From assembly GCA_022836615.1 (NCBI GenBank), contig MU405229.1:124001-188000 (forward strand): a stretch of 64,000 bases of DNA, written 5' to 3'. The notes under the pieces are model-generated. The model did not search any database. It saw nothing but the letters and a program-made list of their open reading frames with translations, and had not been told where the DNA came from. The position numbers and the translations under genes are program-made. Numbering within the stretch: the first letter of the stretch is position 1; every line of letters begins with the position of its first letter. Below, in pieces: positions 12,031 through 23,072 of this stretch. Source of the stretch: Annulohypoxylon bovei var. microspora. Its lineage: Eukaryota > Ascomycota > Sordariomycetes > Xylariales > Hypoxylaceae.

Positions 12031-12460
12031 TCATGCCGCACCAACCTCGGCCAGAAACTCCTTACTGAACGAGTACTGGTTACGGAAGCGCTTGGATAGC
12101 AGCTGGCCGACCGTCTCCCTATCCGGATCATCGTGCTTCAGCGGGTTCGTGGCATGGATATCGCCGTGCCAAAAAGTGGCGCACGACACCCTCTCGCCGT
12201 CGGCCTTGTTGATGACCCTGTGACGCGCACTCTTGTAGGCGCCGCCAGACCAGCGCTGGACCATGTCACCTCAATTAATGACATAGACGTCCTCAAGGGC
12301 GGGAACTTCGATCTACTCCTCCCGGCCCTCGTGCCATACCTCGAGGCCGTCTTTTTCCGGCTGCTGGAACAGGATGGTGACGCCGCCGAAGTCGGTGTGC
12401 GCGCCGATGCCGAAGTGTCCCGCGGCGGCTTGGCTGTGCGACGGGTATCATAGCTACAGC
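12031..12460 (-). pseudogene. 2-oxoglutarate/Fe(II) oxygenase (isopenicillin-N-synthase-like), C-terminal remnant
   Basis: The minus strand reads a clear oxygenase core: HSQAAAGHFGIGAHTDFGG, then FQQPEKDGLEVW, DVYVIN, GDMVQRWSGGAYKSARHRVIN and ERVSCATFWHGD. The iron ligands H-T-D and the distal His (ARHRVIN) and the co-substrate Arg-Val-Ser are all still present. Four stops interrupt the frame: TGA at 12271-12273, TAG at 12313-12315, TGA at 12448-12450 and TAG at 12454-12456. The TAG after GREE sits where family members usually have Trp. No N-terminal half is recognisable upstream; that DNA belongs to a transcription-factor remnant on the same strand. Intact relatives hydroxylate or desaturate small metabolites. 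This copy is dead or rearranged; the final codons (FSKEFLAEVGAA) are still open. Confidence 0.85.
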
Positions 12461-12534
12461 TTTTCACCATACCTTGGTAGCTATAAACTATGTTGATGAA
12501 ATGGATTCAAAACCTCTCTCGGCATTTAAAACCC

Positions 12535-12919
12535 TTACACTATCAAAGAAGCAGCCAGCATGACAAGCCCACCAAATCCATCTATCCCCGAGCACCACTC
12601 TTCCCAGCCCGCAGTGCTACTCCGCGGCGTCCTGGCATCCGAGGACTGGTTTTTGAGCCACGTATCACTGCAAGACAGCCGGCTATCATATATTTTGAGT
12701 CTTGACAATCTCACCGTCTGTGGCCAATCCGAAGGAAACTTGAATCTCCGGTTCCCTCTGGCCTTCTGCTTTCCACGCGAACTCGTCGCCTGCTTCCCAA
12801 AGCTGCCTCTTTGCCGGCAGTGGGGCTAGGATGAGGTTCTTGGGTAAGTCGCACATGGCCGCTGGCTTGAAATAGATAAGCATATTCACCGCTCGGTACA
12901 TCCCAGCCATTCTTTGATT
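12535..12919 (-). pseudogene. fungal-specific transcription factor, C-terminal fragment
   Basis: Two frames on the minus strand, offset near 12700, resemble the end of a fungal zinc-finger transcription factor. The first holds LAPLPAKRQLWEAGDEFAWKAE and FGLATDGEIVK. The second holds LSCSDTWLKNQSSDARTP followed by GWEEWCSGIDGFGGLVMLAASLIV and a stop at 12535-12537. I recognise the LWEAG...W and GMDGFGGLVMLAASL-type ending from the middle-homology region of such regulators. No DNA-binding domain is present in the window, and an in-frame stop lies upstream of the first piece. It abuts the oxygenase remnant on the same strand. A short intron cannot reconcile the two frames with good splice signals, so a frameshift is the simplest reading. 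Confidence 0.65.
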
Positions 12920-12990
12920 CGATTAGTATCCTTGCCACTGGGTCATTACGGCCCCGGTTCCATACCCAGCCTGGCGTGATCATCACTCAG

Positions 12991-13278
12991 ATGAACCTCA
13001 AGGTAGGGGGTGCCGAGAGCTTCAAGGATATGAATACTGACGACGGCAAGTGAGATGGCGATGATAATGCTAGATATCGTGAAGCTGACTTTAACCTAGT
13101 GTCTCTTCCGGTGGCCTTCAATATTTGGTTGTCAAGCCCCGAAGCCAGATTCCTGAAGGGCAAGTTTCTGTGGTGCAACTGGGATGTCGATGAACTCAAG
13201 GCTCAAGCCAAGGAGATTCAAGCCGGAACGAAGCTGAACATTGGGCTTGTTGGATGGCCGTTTGAGAATGGCTTTTAG
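12991..13278 (+). pseudogene. short-chain dehydrogenase/reductase, C-terminal fragment
   Basis: The plus strand reads LVSLPVAFNIWLSSPEARFLKGKF, LWCNWDVDELKAQAKEI and TKLNIGLVGWPFENGF before the stop at 13276-13278. This is the usual tail of fungal SDR enzymes (P-x-x-F-x-V-W-L-x-S-P-E-A, F-L-x-G-K-x-x-W-x-N-W-D-V-x-E-L-K). The frame is open from 12991 except for a TGA at 13051-13053. The Rossmann core and the YxxxK catalytic motif are absent, so this is a broken remnant. It faces the transcription-factor and oxygenase remnants on the other strand. Confidence 0.75.
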
Positions 13279-13775
13279 AAACTTAGGCTCTCTTTTGCGA
13301 TGCTCGCAATCATTTACTTGTACCAACCACCAAATAGTTGTAATGTACCTCGCATGGATTAACCCTAACCCCAACCCCATCTCTTACCCCCCTAAAATTT
13401 CTGGTCCTGAAGACTTTTATTAGACATCATTTAGTTGCAAAGCGTGGGACCTGCTGCCAGCAATACAACTATAGTGGCTTATTCGTGACGACACATTAGT
13501 TTGCTCTCTAGCAAGCCTCGATCTTTAGTTGATTTATTTCATTCAAGACAAAACAGCGCTATATGCATTGGCCCCTATGTATAACCACCCATCGACGGAT
13601 CTATGATCTACTGATACACATCCCAATCCATCAGGAGGATGCACCTTTTAAATGCGAAGCCCCTCTCAAATCCCAGACGCCACGATTTTCCTTCACAGCC
13701 CAAGCCCCTGACGTGTCAATTCCCACCGAACAACCCCCTTCCTTAGCTTAGGTAAGTAGAAGCGCACGCCAGGGA
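13279..13775. other. intergenic with telomere-like motif
   Basis: No gene. It contains TTAACCCTAACCCCAACCCCA at 13359-13379 (listed separately). Confidence 0.5.
13359..13379. repeat. interstitial telomere-like (CCCTAA) motif
   Basis: Short degenerate CCCTAA/CCCCAA run, immediately beyond the SDR remnant. The fungal telomere repeat is TTAGGG. Confidence 0.55.
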
Positions 13776-14537
13776 TCAAATCACCACGCATTGCGCCGAA
13801 GCACAGCCCCGCCTCTTCTCCTTAACATAGTCCAAGACTTCCTCGCCTAAGTTTCCCGTCGTCCGACTAAAGTGCTTCCCGCGTATCTTGTCCCGGAACG
13901 GCATCTCGGGCACGCGCGGGGACGGCGATTCCGTCTTCGTGCGGAGCACGACGTCGTTCTGCGTCTCGTGGTCCATCGTCGTCGCGACCTGGTGATTCGT
14001 CGGCGGATTGGATCTGACTTGTTCCGGCGCACGCTCGTCGGTTTGCGTCTTATCCATATCATCCCGGCCGCCCTCGCTCTCCCCGTTAAACGCCTCGCGC
14101 AGCGTCGCCGGCGTCGCCCCCGCCGTTTTCAACACGCCACCCCGCCCAGACGCCCTGCGCATCACGGTCATGCGCTTGACCGTGCGCCTAAGATGTCCCA
14201 GGTCGACCAGGCGCGGCTTCGTCGAGTTGCGGCGGCCGAAGCGCGCCGTGCCCTTCTCGATCGTGGCCTCGAAGCTCGACGCCGACGGGTACGCGACGCT
14301 GTCGCGGAGGGCGACGGGCTCGAGCCGGAGGTTCGAGGGCCGGCGGTGCGGGTGCGGATGCGGATGTGGATGGGGCTCGTAGGTCGGCACCTTGCCGAAG
14401 ATCCAGGCCCGCGACGCGAAGCTGGCCTGCGAGCAGCGCGCCGTCTCGGGCACGGGCACGGGCGTGGTCTGCGTCGAGTACACGCTGCTGCGCGCGGACG
14501 AGGCGGCGCTGGCGCGGCGGTGTTCCCGTGTTTCCAT
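13776..14537 (-). CDS. basic low-complexity protein with C-terminal CaaX prenylation box
   Basis: Single-exon frame of 253 residues that I do not recognise. The region is GC-rich unlike its flanks. The N-terminus is Ala/Ser/Arg-rich, a His-Pro repeat (EPHPHPHPHPH) lies near 55-64, a basic stretch (LRRTVKRMTVMRR) near 115-130, and many charged residues follow. The last residues are CASAQCVVI: Cys-Val-Val-Ile is a CaaX box, and the aliphatic final Ile would favour geranylgeranyl transfer. An additional Cys lies five residues before it. A basic, disordered chain ending in a lipid anchor suggests attachment to a membrane, as in small signalling or scaffold proteins; that is inference. The opposite strand is also open for 241 codons because of high GC, but shows no motif. 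Start ATG at 14535-14537. Confidence 0.65.
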   Translation of the reverse strand: METREHRRASAASSARSSVYSTQTTPVPVPETARCSQASFASRAWIFGKVPTYEPHPHPHPHPHRRPSNLRLEPVALRDSVAYPSASSFEATIEKGTARFGRRNSTKPRLVDLGHLRRTVKRMTVMRRASGRGGVLKTAGATPATLREAFNGESEGGRDDMDKTQTDERAPEQVRSNPPTNHQVATTMDHETQNDVVLRTKTESPSPRVPEMPFRDKIRGKHFSRTTGNLGEEVLDYVKEKRRGCASAQCVVI

Positions 14538-15647
14538 TGCGTCTGGCTAGTCGGAGGGCATCGAAATTTTTTCCTCTCTCTCTGGGTTTGGGTATAGTAT
14601 TGCAGAGCGGTTGGTAAGGCGCTGGTCCTTCGTATTTAGAAGCAGCGAATAGATCATCAGGTTTCTACTGGGGCCCGGGTGCAGCTGCGCTCGTTAAAAA
14701 GGCGCCCTCATTGGTAGAGCGGGATGGGCCTGAATCACGGTCCTCGACGTGTTCTCACTTACGTGGCAAAGCCTATGCGCTATTATATGGCCCGCTGCTC
14801 CATTCACGACTCGTCAGTCGTGGTACTGGTGGTTTTAGGGGTTCGTGGGATACTTGGTTTTGCTGCCAATGACACATAGGTTGGCACGAATTCCGGCAAC
14901 GTTGATTTGTTGGTTGGTTTTCTTCAGGTAACTTGATATAATAAGACAGTTCACTCTGTAAATATGAGGAAAACCATTATTAATCGAGTTAAGTTCGTTC
15001 GCCCACCCTTTGCGCATTTGTAATGATTGTTGTGCCTGGGTAAGCTGGTTTTCATTGAACTCACACATTGAACGAGATTCGTCTGAAATCGTAGTCCATC
15101 ACGCTGTGTTGGAGTACCTAGTTATTAGCTACGCAAATAGCAGAGGAATTTATAGATAAAATCTTTTCCTGGTCTGCGTAGGGAGAATTTCCTCGTAATT
15201 GTTTGCGTACCTAGTCTTTGTGACATCGAATTCTGGGCGACCGCCTGATGCTGACATGAATCCTAGTTATGAAGGTGAGATCGAATTGAGCAACTTCAAT
15301 TTGCATTTAGTGCTGTGACCGCTTCGCGATATCCTGTTTGTGACAAGAGAATAAGGAATGTAACGACTTTAGTTTTTGTGAATGCTAGGTACTCTCTTTC
15401 TGTTGGGGGAGAATATCGGCTTCGTATGGGAGTCATGTTTGAACATGTCGTGCACATATCTTCGCGATCTGATAGTAGATAGATTTATGGCGATATAAGT
15501 CAAATTAAGCAAAGAAAAGATTGAACATGATGACAAGTGACTCAATGCAGTTTATTTGACCGGGTAGACCCCTTGGCTACCTACCTTTCAAGAGTAAATT
15601 TAGACTCCATCAACTCCAAAATATTTCTGCTTTACGTCGGTTTCCTT
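14538..15647. other. intergenic
   Basis: About 1.1 kb between the CaaX protein and the GMC gene, which are both transcribed leftward. No gene or RNA recognised. Confidence 0.5.
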
Positions 15648-17804
15648 TTATTTCAATCCGTGGATCCCCTTTATCAAATCTGCGGCCCGCTCCGCGAAGG
15701 CGTATACGGTAGTTTGCAAACTTGCCGTGCTGATCAGCGGGATTGCGCTTGCGTCTACTATACGTAGGTTTTCTACTCCGTATACCCCTAGTTGAGTATC
15801 CACAACACCACCCTTTTCCCGAGGAAGCATAGCACAGCTGCCGCAGACATGCCATGCGCTATATCATTACATAGTTAACAAGTATTACTTAAAATGGCTT
15901 AATGAATAGGGATAATAGGAACGTCCCTGGTATAGTGGAAACTATAGTAAGTAACAATGGATATTAGGCACTCACGATACTGCGTTGGACTGTATAAAGT
16001 CCTTGACCTGACTTAGGTCACCGATATCAAATGAAGGGTCACTACGACGAAGCGGCTGTTTGAGTAATCTGCTAAACGCGGGCGATGTGGCGATTGTCTC
16101 GACGTATTGTACGTGACGCGCGTAGACCTCGAGGTCTATAGGGTTCGATAGATAATTAGGGTTGACGACGGGAGGCGTAGAAATCTGGTCGGAGTTGATA
16201 TGGACGCTCCCACGGGAAAGGGGTTGCGAAAGCATCACGCTAAGCGTGATAAATTTACCTTTAAGAGGGCCTGTCGAGCTTGAGTTGGGCTCAATTGGAA
16301 CCGGTGGTTGGGAGAGTGCGGCAAGAAAGGTTCCAGAGGGTTCTTTTGAATTGAGCAATGTCTTCTCTACGATATCGTAGTAGGTCTTAGCTCGGGCTTG
16401 GTCAGGTTGTTTCCCTGAGGCTGGTCGGTGCTGGTTGAGAAGTTCTTTCAGCGTGTCGTGGCCTTCTCCAGAGAGACATTGGACTAAAGGCATATATGCG
16501 TATGTGTGAACCCCGAGAGATCCAAGCATGCCTGATCTATCCGCTGCATATTCTTTCACTGTGACAATAAATGTTAGCAATCGCTGCCCTTAGGAAGAAT
16601 TATAGGGGCTTGGAGAACCCTCTGGGCATAAGAAGCTTCAAATAAGTTCGAATGTGGACTTTTGGCCCCCAAAACAGGTGGGACAAACAGATAGGGGAAG
16701 TAGCTCAATATTACATACTTGCTTTCCCCAGTGCTTCAGGATCGTGCCGTACGAGATCATCGAGCGTGTCAGTATCGTCAGCTGCCTCATAGCTTATGTA
16801 ACAGCCTAGATGGTCATGAAGATTTTCGCCGACTTGGGGTAAATCCTGGACAACCTGAATTTTTTGTTTCTCAAGTAACTTCGCGTTGCCTATCCCAGAT
16901 AACTCCAACAATTTCGGGGACTGCAGAGCACCTGCCGCTAGTATGACTTCCTTCGCAGCGATAGCGGTTTTCGTCTTATTATGTTCTTTGTATAGAACCC
17001 CATAAGCTCTCGGTTGCTGACCGCCGCCATCGATGAGAATCTTCTCGACTACAGCATTTGTGTGAACGTATAAGTTCGTTCGATGCTTGATAGGGCTATA
17101 ATATGCTGATGCAGCGTAGCTTCGTTCCTTGGTTTCGGGATGAATACTTGCTAAAGTACTAAAGCCTCCCACGGAGGCCCCTAGAAAAGGGTCAGTTGGC
17201 ATGGAGTATCCACAGCTTTTAAAAGCTTCCGCCCAAGCCTCCCGGATGGGGTGAGAGCTATCGCCAGAGAAGGAGGCTTGGATTGGACCTCCAGATGAGT
17301 TGTTTCTCGAAGCCCATCCATTGATTCCCAACGTTTGCTTTGAGGCTTCGTCGACATACGGTGATGTATATGCCCTTGCGTAATATTGCTGAAGGGTGTC
17401 CCAATTCCATCCATCATTACCCAAGGATTCCCAGGCGTCAATTAGGCCCTTGGAGGGAGGCACAAATACATGAGAGTTAATGGCACTCGAACCTCCTAAC
17501 GCCTTACCTTGGTTTAATGCAATCCGTCTTCCTTCAAGATTCAACTAAAGTGGTTTTTAGTTACGGGCTCCAGTAAATAAAGATGCGCACGTACCTGAGG
17601 CTCAGATTCAAAGCCCCAATCGGTTCTCGATCCGAGAAGAATTTGGAAAAAAGCCGGGGTAATGATTCGGAGGTCTCCGGTAAGATCGCTGCCAGCCTCT
17701 AAGACAAGAACCCGTTGGCTTGGGTGTTCAGAAAGGCGATTAGCTAGGACTAGTCCGGCCGTTCCGCCACCAATAATAACAAAATCGAAGAATTGCGTCG
17801 TCAT
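15648..17804 (-). CDS. GMC-family FAD oxidoreductase
   Basis: Four exons (17595-17804, 16719-17544, 15976-16558, 15648-15858) give 609 residues. It starts with the ADP-binding beta-alpha-beta motif VIIGGGTAGLVLANRL (Gly 12-17) and has the second GMC signature region GKALGGSSAIN and ILAAGALQSPKLLELSGIG. The catalytic His is at about 543 in AWHVCGSCAM, formed across the last intron. Family members oxidise alcohols, sugars or polyketide and terpene intermediates using FAD. No signal peptide is apparent, so it is probably intracellular, unlike secreted aryl-alcohol oxidases. Oddity: the second active-site position, usually Asn or His just before (I/L)-Q-T-T-V-Y-A, reads Ser (about 586, TASLQTTVYAFAERAADLI). 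It neighbours a permease and a hydrolase, which would suit a small metabolic cluster. Confidence 0.9.
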
Positions 17805-20694
17805 GTCTTTAACTCAAGCCACTTTACACTAATGTAAAGATGACAAGAGAACTCTTGGAGATATTTCAAGGAATTCGTAGAAGTAAGCTGGTAGCGTGTT
17901 CTTTTCCAAATTTAGAGCGGTGGCGGGGATTTCCTATTCCGATCCTGTGATACCGAACGAGGAACGGCGGCGTCCTGGTAAGATCCTAGGTAGGTAGGTA
18001 GGTTAAGATGATCCAATCATTTGTGAGAAAAAAACAAAGTTACACTTTCAGATGTCGCTCCTACACCAGTGAGATAAAGATAAAGCACATAATTCTAGAA
18101 GGTGACTAAGAGTGAATTTAAACAACTAGATATTATAAAGATACTTAAAAGAAAATGATGCGGTGGGATTAAACGGTATACCTGGTTCAATAATAGGTTA
18201 TGTAGCAATCCCTCAGGATGCATGCCCAGATTTGAAATGATTTACCCAACCTTAAAACTCGGACGCTACCAACTTAGGTATATCTTTCAAGCAATGCCCC
18301 GCCACCGCCTAGTGTCAATGGCCGTCGCAAATAAGAAAGCGTTTTGAGATAAGCGAGCAGGCGAGTCACCTTTCACATAGCCCCCTGGGTTTTTAAATGC
18401 GTGTTGGTGCCCCGTGCGGAATAATTGAACGTCATTCAATTTCTTCTAGGGTTGTATTAGACTTCGCTTCAGGTAGTTGATAACTAGATTATTTATATGT
18501 AAGTCATATTATGTAATTAAAGGCTCGGAACTACTAGCAACGGTATAAAAAGGATCGGCGGTCCGGCGGCATAAAATGCAAGCGCAATGTAATTATTCCT
18601 TACCGAGTCCCGCTGCTATTGCCGCGATATATTCGGATCCGTGCCCGTATCCGAGTATCCGGCCCCGATGAGGTCGAATGTTATATTTTAGCCTAAGAAA
18701 TGGTTGCAGCAAATCCTTGTGGATCAGCTGTGTCAACTCCACCTTTCATACCCCCATAGTTCTTTTCCACTATTTACTTTGCCGTGGGCCCAAAAAATCC
18801 CATTATACCTAACTCAAGGCTCGGAGTTATCTGCTAATTCTGGCATTACCTAATATTTCCAACCAACACATATTGTAACAACTCAAATTAAATCAGTCCA
18901 CTGTATCCAATGAAACTACTTATTATAGAACTATAGCCTGCTAGCTTAAATTTTGCCTCAACTGTTATTTGCGCCTCTCTCGTGCAGTCCATGGATTTGC
19001 GAAGTAATTATATTTATCATCGACCAACGTCGCACATACCTTGAAAGGTCGGTAATAAGCCTTTGATGTTATGAATAATGGTAGTTTGAAAAGTAACTTT
19101 CTACTCTTCTCTAAGAGCAAATAACTTACCTAGCGATTATGAAAATAAGAATGGTTTGTTATGCTTAGTCATCAAGTCTATTAGGTAAGGTAATAATAAC
19201 TTGGAACCTTACCTGAGTAGTTAGTTATTTAATTGTTTATTTTAATACCTATTTATTATAACTTGATGGCATACATATTTCAACCTAACACAATAAGTAC
19301 TGTTCTAAGGATGGTCTTAATCCCACATGTTAAACCAAGCGCATAAACATAGTTCTAGGACTGGTCAAGGTTGGGGTTAGGGTTAGGGTTGGTCATATTG
19401 TTATGGGAACTCTAGCTCAAGTCCTGAACTGTCAGTTAAAGGACTAGAATCCCGTTCATGATTATGATGTGACGAGCTGACGTAACGAATCGGAAGAAAG
19501 AGGAGAACGTATGTTTAATTAATCGATTAAGAGCTGACAAGATGAACCCCCACGATCACGAACGGGAACGTCATATTCAACCTACTCTGGTAACATACGG
19601 TGTGATAAAGGGCTAAGGAGACGAAAGACGTACTATCAAGCCTTAAAGAATCATCTAGCTCAAGAGCCAAGCTGCTAAACTCGAAGCTGAAAAACACCCG
19701 TTGTGATACCCAAGGAGCGGTTCGTACCATCCCTTATTACTCGAAGGCAAATAGGCACATAACATATAAATACTACCATGGTTACTCGATGGGGAATCAC
19801 CATTCGGACATTTATGCAGTAGGGCCAACTGCTCCGCAAGAGCTAATGAGAGTTGCGCAATTGTTGATGATCGGGACGGGACCCGATGACGATATATCGC
19901 GACATCTAACCTCTAACTGTCATCATCAAACTTTTGAAAACATGATCTTCAAGAACTTCAAAAGACGTTCTATGACTAGCATCATTTTTGGGACCGTAGA
20001 GACATTCCTGTTATGGCTAAGCATGACCAATTTCTTCAAAGGTAAATATCAAGAAACCGAACACGTTAAGTGTTGCCGTTCAAAATTATTTAAGCCAGCA
20101 AAGATCAAGATGTCTTGTACGCGCAGTTACGCGTAACATGTCGACATCCCGAACCCCACCAAGTATTCGTGATTGCAAGGTTAGGAGACTGGGAACCCAT
20201 TGGCGGCCATAATACTGGATATGGCGAGCCATCTCCGATATTTTGTGGTGTTCTACGATGTCTGGTCGCATGTAGAACATCATCCCACATCCATTGAGGA
20301 CAAAACCCCAAGTGTACGGGTTTCTTTCGTAGTCTTAGTCTTCAACCATAATAGCGTCGATGTAGCGAGGCGAAAGAGTCGTTCTAGATTGATTAGCTCG
20401 AAATATACTGCCTACCTAGGTAAATTACTTCAGAATGCAGTAGGTATCGGCACGAAAGCCAAGATCTCGCTATCTGATCGAGCCAGGGATTTCCATATTC
20501 GGACCAGATGTGAACACCCACACCGGGGACCCTAGGAACCGCCGGCGGCGTTGGGCCGATATATGTAGGTAGCTAATTATCACTAGGAATGATACCATCC
20601 AGCCGGTAGCGTGGTACGCCCTCCGCAACTACTATATATAAAGCGAGAGTCTCGAGATCGACCAAGCTTATCCCCAGGCGAACTCAGCACCAAG
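17805..20694. other. long AT-rich intergenic region
   Basis: No gene I can support. It holds a TAGGTAGGTAGGT tract near 17990-18003, AT-rich DNA around 18900-19300, and a TTAGGG-like motif at 19369-19392. The frames at 19789-20136 and 20200-20535 have no family features. Confidence 0.5.
19369..19392. repeat. interstitial telomere-like (TTAGGG) motif
   Basis: GGTTGGGGTTAGGGTTAGGG followed by TTGG: two perfect TTAGGG units flanked by variant TTGGGG-type units, in the opposite orientation to the copies at 13359 and 27153. Confidence 0.6.
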
Positions 20695-22731
20695 ATGGCG
20701 ATCGCACTTGTCAAAAATGTTGGCGACAAGAAAACGGCCACAGAATCGACCACCTCGCTCGACAGCGATGGGATACTACCTCTAGGAGTTCCGCAGGAGG
20801 AGAAGCGGTTCTGGTTTCAACGTGTAAATGATTTCGACCATGAAGCCATTGCGACTCAGGTAATAACTGCTCGGTCCCGGTATCGTATCTACTGTAGAAA
20901 TATTACTAACAAGAAACACCCATACAGCCCAGTGTCTTCGACGACGCCCAGACAGCGGAGAAATATCAACCTCGTGATGACTGGTATGTTACGTCGTAAC
21001 CCACGTTGGATATATGGCGGGGTCTCACATGAGCCAATAGGGAGAACTTGCACCGTTTCGACCCTAAAGCCCGATGGACATGGGCGGAGGAGTATGCGAT
21101 AGTTCGGAAGATCGACTTAAGAATCATGATTTGGGCATGTATCATGTTCATGGCTCTAGAATTGGACAGGGCGAATTTGACGCAAGCTCTAACCGACGAC
21201 TTCTTGGTCGATCTTCGTCTCACAACGAACGGTGCGCCTCCTGTTCTCGATAGTGTATATTAGTACTGACCAAGATCTAGATTACAATCTCGGAAATACT
21301 GTGTTCAAGTTAGCGTTTCTAATGGCAGAGCTTCCGTCCCAGCTCGTTTCGAAGTGGGTGGGCCCGGACAGATGGATTCCTTCGCAGATGGTCCTCTGGA
21401 GTATTGTGGCCGGGAGTCAATTTTGGCTGTCGGGTCGGACGTCATTCCTGGTGACGCGGGCCCTTCTCGCCGTATTGCAAGGAGGCTTCATCCCTGACGT
21501 AAGTTCCTCACACTTCATAGCCCCAGATTAAGGAAGTGCTGAAAGCTTCGATGCAGGTCATCCTCTATCTGTCATATTTCTATAAGCACCATGAGTTGTC
21601 TATCCGTCTCGGCTTCTTCTGGACCATGATGAGCGTTGCCGACATCCTCTGCGGTCTCCTAGCTGCGGGCTTTCTGCAGATGAGGGGCGTATTGGGTTAT
21701 TCTGGTTGGCGCTGGCTATTCCTGATCGAAGCTCTCATAACTCTAGTAGTCGGATTATTCGCGTTCGTCCTCATGCCAGCAGGCCCTTGCCAGACGGCCA
21801 GTTGGTTCCGAGGGAAGAATGGGTGGTTCACACCCCGAGAAGAGACTATTATCGTCAACCGAGTCCTGCGCGAAGACCCGAGCAAGAGCGACATGCACAA
21901 TCGCCAGCCGATCACGCCGAGGCTGTTGTGGAAGTGTCTTAAGGATTTCGATCTTTGGCCCTTGTACATTCTCGGACTCGTCTTCCAGATCCCTTCAACC
22001 CCAGAGCAGCAGTACTTGACTCTGTCCCTCCGGCAGATGAATTTCAGTACCCTCACGTCTAACTTGCTCTACATCCCATGGACAGTACTCCACAGTAAGA
22101 GAAATCCTAAGAAGCCGCGACGATGTGAACTTGCTAACCGTTTGGTGCAGTTATCACGATGCTCGGACTCACATACGCAGCTGAGATCTTCAAGGAGCTC
22201 ACCTTCGTCTCCATAATCGGACAGTTCTGGATATTGCCTTTCCTGATTTATCTGAATGTGGCCAATACGGCAACTGTCAGCAGATGGGTCATCTGGACCG
22301 TGACAACTCTCTTGCTAGCGTACCCGAATGGTATGTCCTCTCCTACCTCCTTTCATACTCGCGAAAATGCTAACATGCGATTGCCAGCACATCCAATCCA
22401 GGTCGGCTGGAATTCGCGCAACTCCAACACGGTGCGCGCTCGTACGGTCTCGGCGGCATGCTACAACATGTTTTGTCAGGCAGGTGGCATCATATCTTCG
22501 AACATATACCGTGCGGATGACGCGCCGCTTTATCGTAGGGGCAATAGGCAACTGTTGGCTATTCTCATCATGAACATCATCCTTTATTGTCTCACTAAAG
22601 TGTACTATGTTCTTAGAAATAGGTACCGCGATAAGAAGTGGAATGCGATGACAGACGATGAGAAGTTCCACTATCTTTCGACGACAACTGACGAAGGCAA
22701 TAAGCGCTTAGATTTCCGATTTGAACACTGA
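20695..22731 (+). CDS. MFS permease, Dal5/allantoate (anion:cation symporter) type
   Basis: Seven exons (20695-20859, 20928-20983, 21041-21231, 21281-21498, 21557-22094, 22151-22330, 22388-22731) give 563 residues with all phases agreeing. The N-terminal cytoplasmic segment ends in RKIDLRIMIWACIMFMALELDRANLTQA, the hallmark first helix (D-R-x-N) of the Dal5 family. Helix 2-3 carries VFKLAFLMAELPSQLVSKWVGPDRWIP and helix 4 the R-A-L-L-A-x-L-Q-G-G-F-I-P-D signature. GYSGWRWLFLIEALIT precedes the long central loop with WFTPREETIIVNRVLREDPSKSDM. VGWNSRNSNTVRARTVSAACYNMFCQAGGIISSNIYR is the typical late-helix motif. Members import carboxylates, vitamins, allantoate or peptides by proton symport at the plasma membrane; the substrate is not predictable. 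An upstream in-frame ATG-less extension exists, but the ATG at 20695 is the first good start. Confidence 0.88.
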
Positions 22732-23072
22732 AAGAAATGGGAAAGGATAATGATTGTTGTGACGCGTTTTGGAGCGTTTTGGATTTGATTAAAGTCGCGC
22801 CAAGTACAATAAACCGGTTTGATGAAATACGTTCCTCTTATAATTGAATAGATGCATAAACATAGTGGATTAGATAAGCACATTTAGTTGCATACTGACA
22901 GGGGATTCTCTGTTCGTCAACCTTTTAAATTTCGTGTCTATGGATAGGTAGACTAGTAGTAGATATGAAATTTCTATACTTCTATTCTATTGTAGTGTTC
23001 TTATAAATGGTATCCAATCTAAATGCCAGAAATGCCATGGCCACGCCTTCACCACGCCAATGCAACAACCTA
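22732..23072. other. convergent intergenic, 341 bp
   Basis: Lies between the 3' ends of the permease (plus) and the FSH-type hydrolase (minus). It would hold both 3' untranslated regions. No specific element recognised. Confidence 0.5.

Noticed and set aside
13872..14597. 241-codon plus frame opposite the CaaX protein
   Set aside because: Arg/Ala-rich shadow caused by high GC; no motif.
19789..20535. Two plus frames of about 111-115 codons
   Set aside because: No family features, no splice pattern joining them, and the following permease gene has its own clear start.
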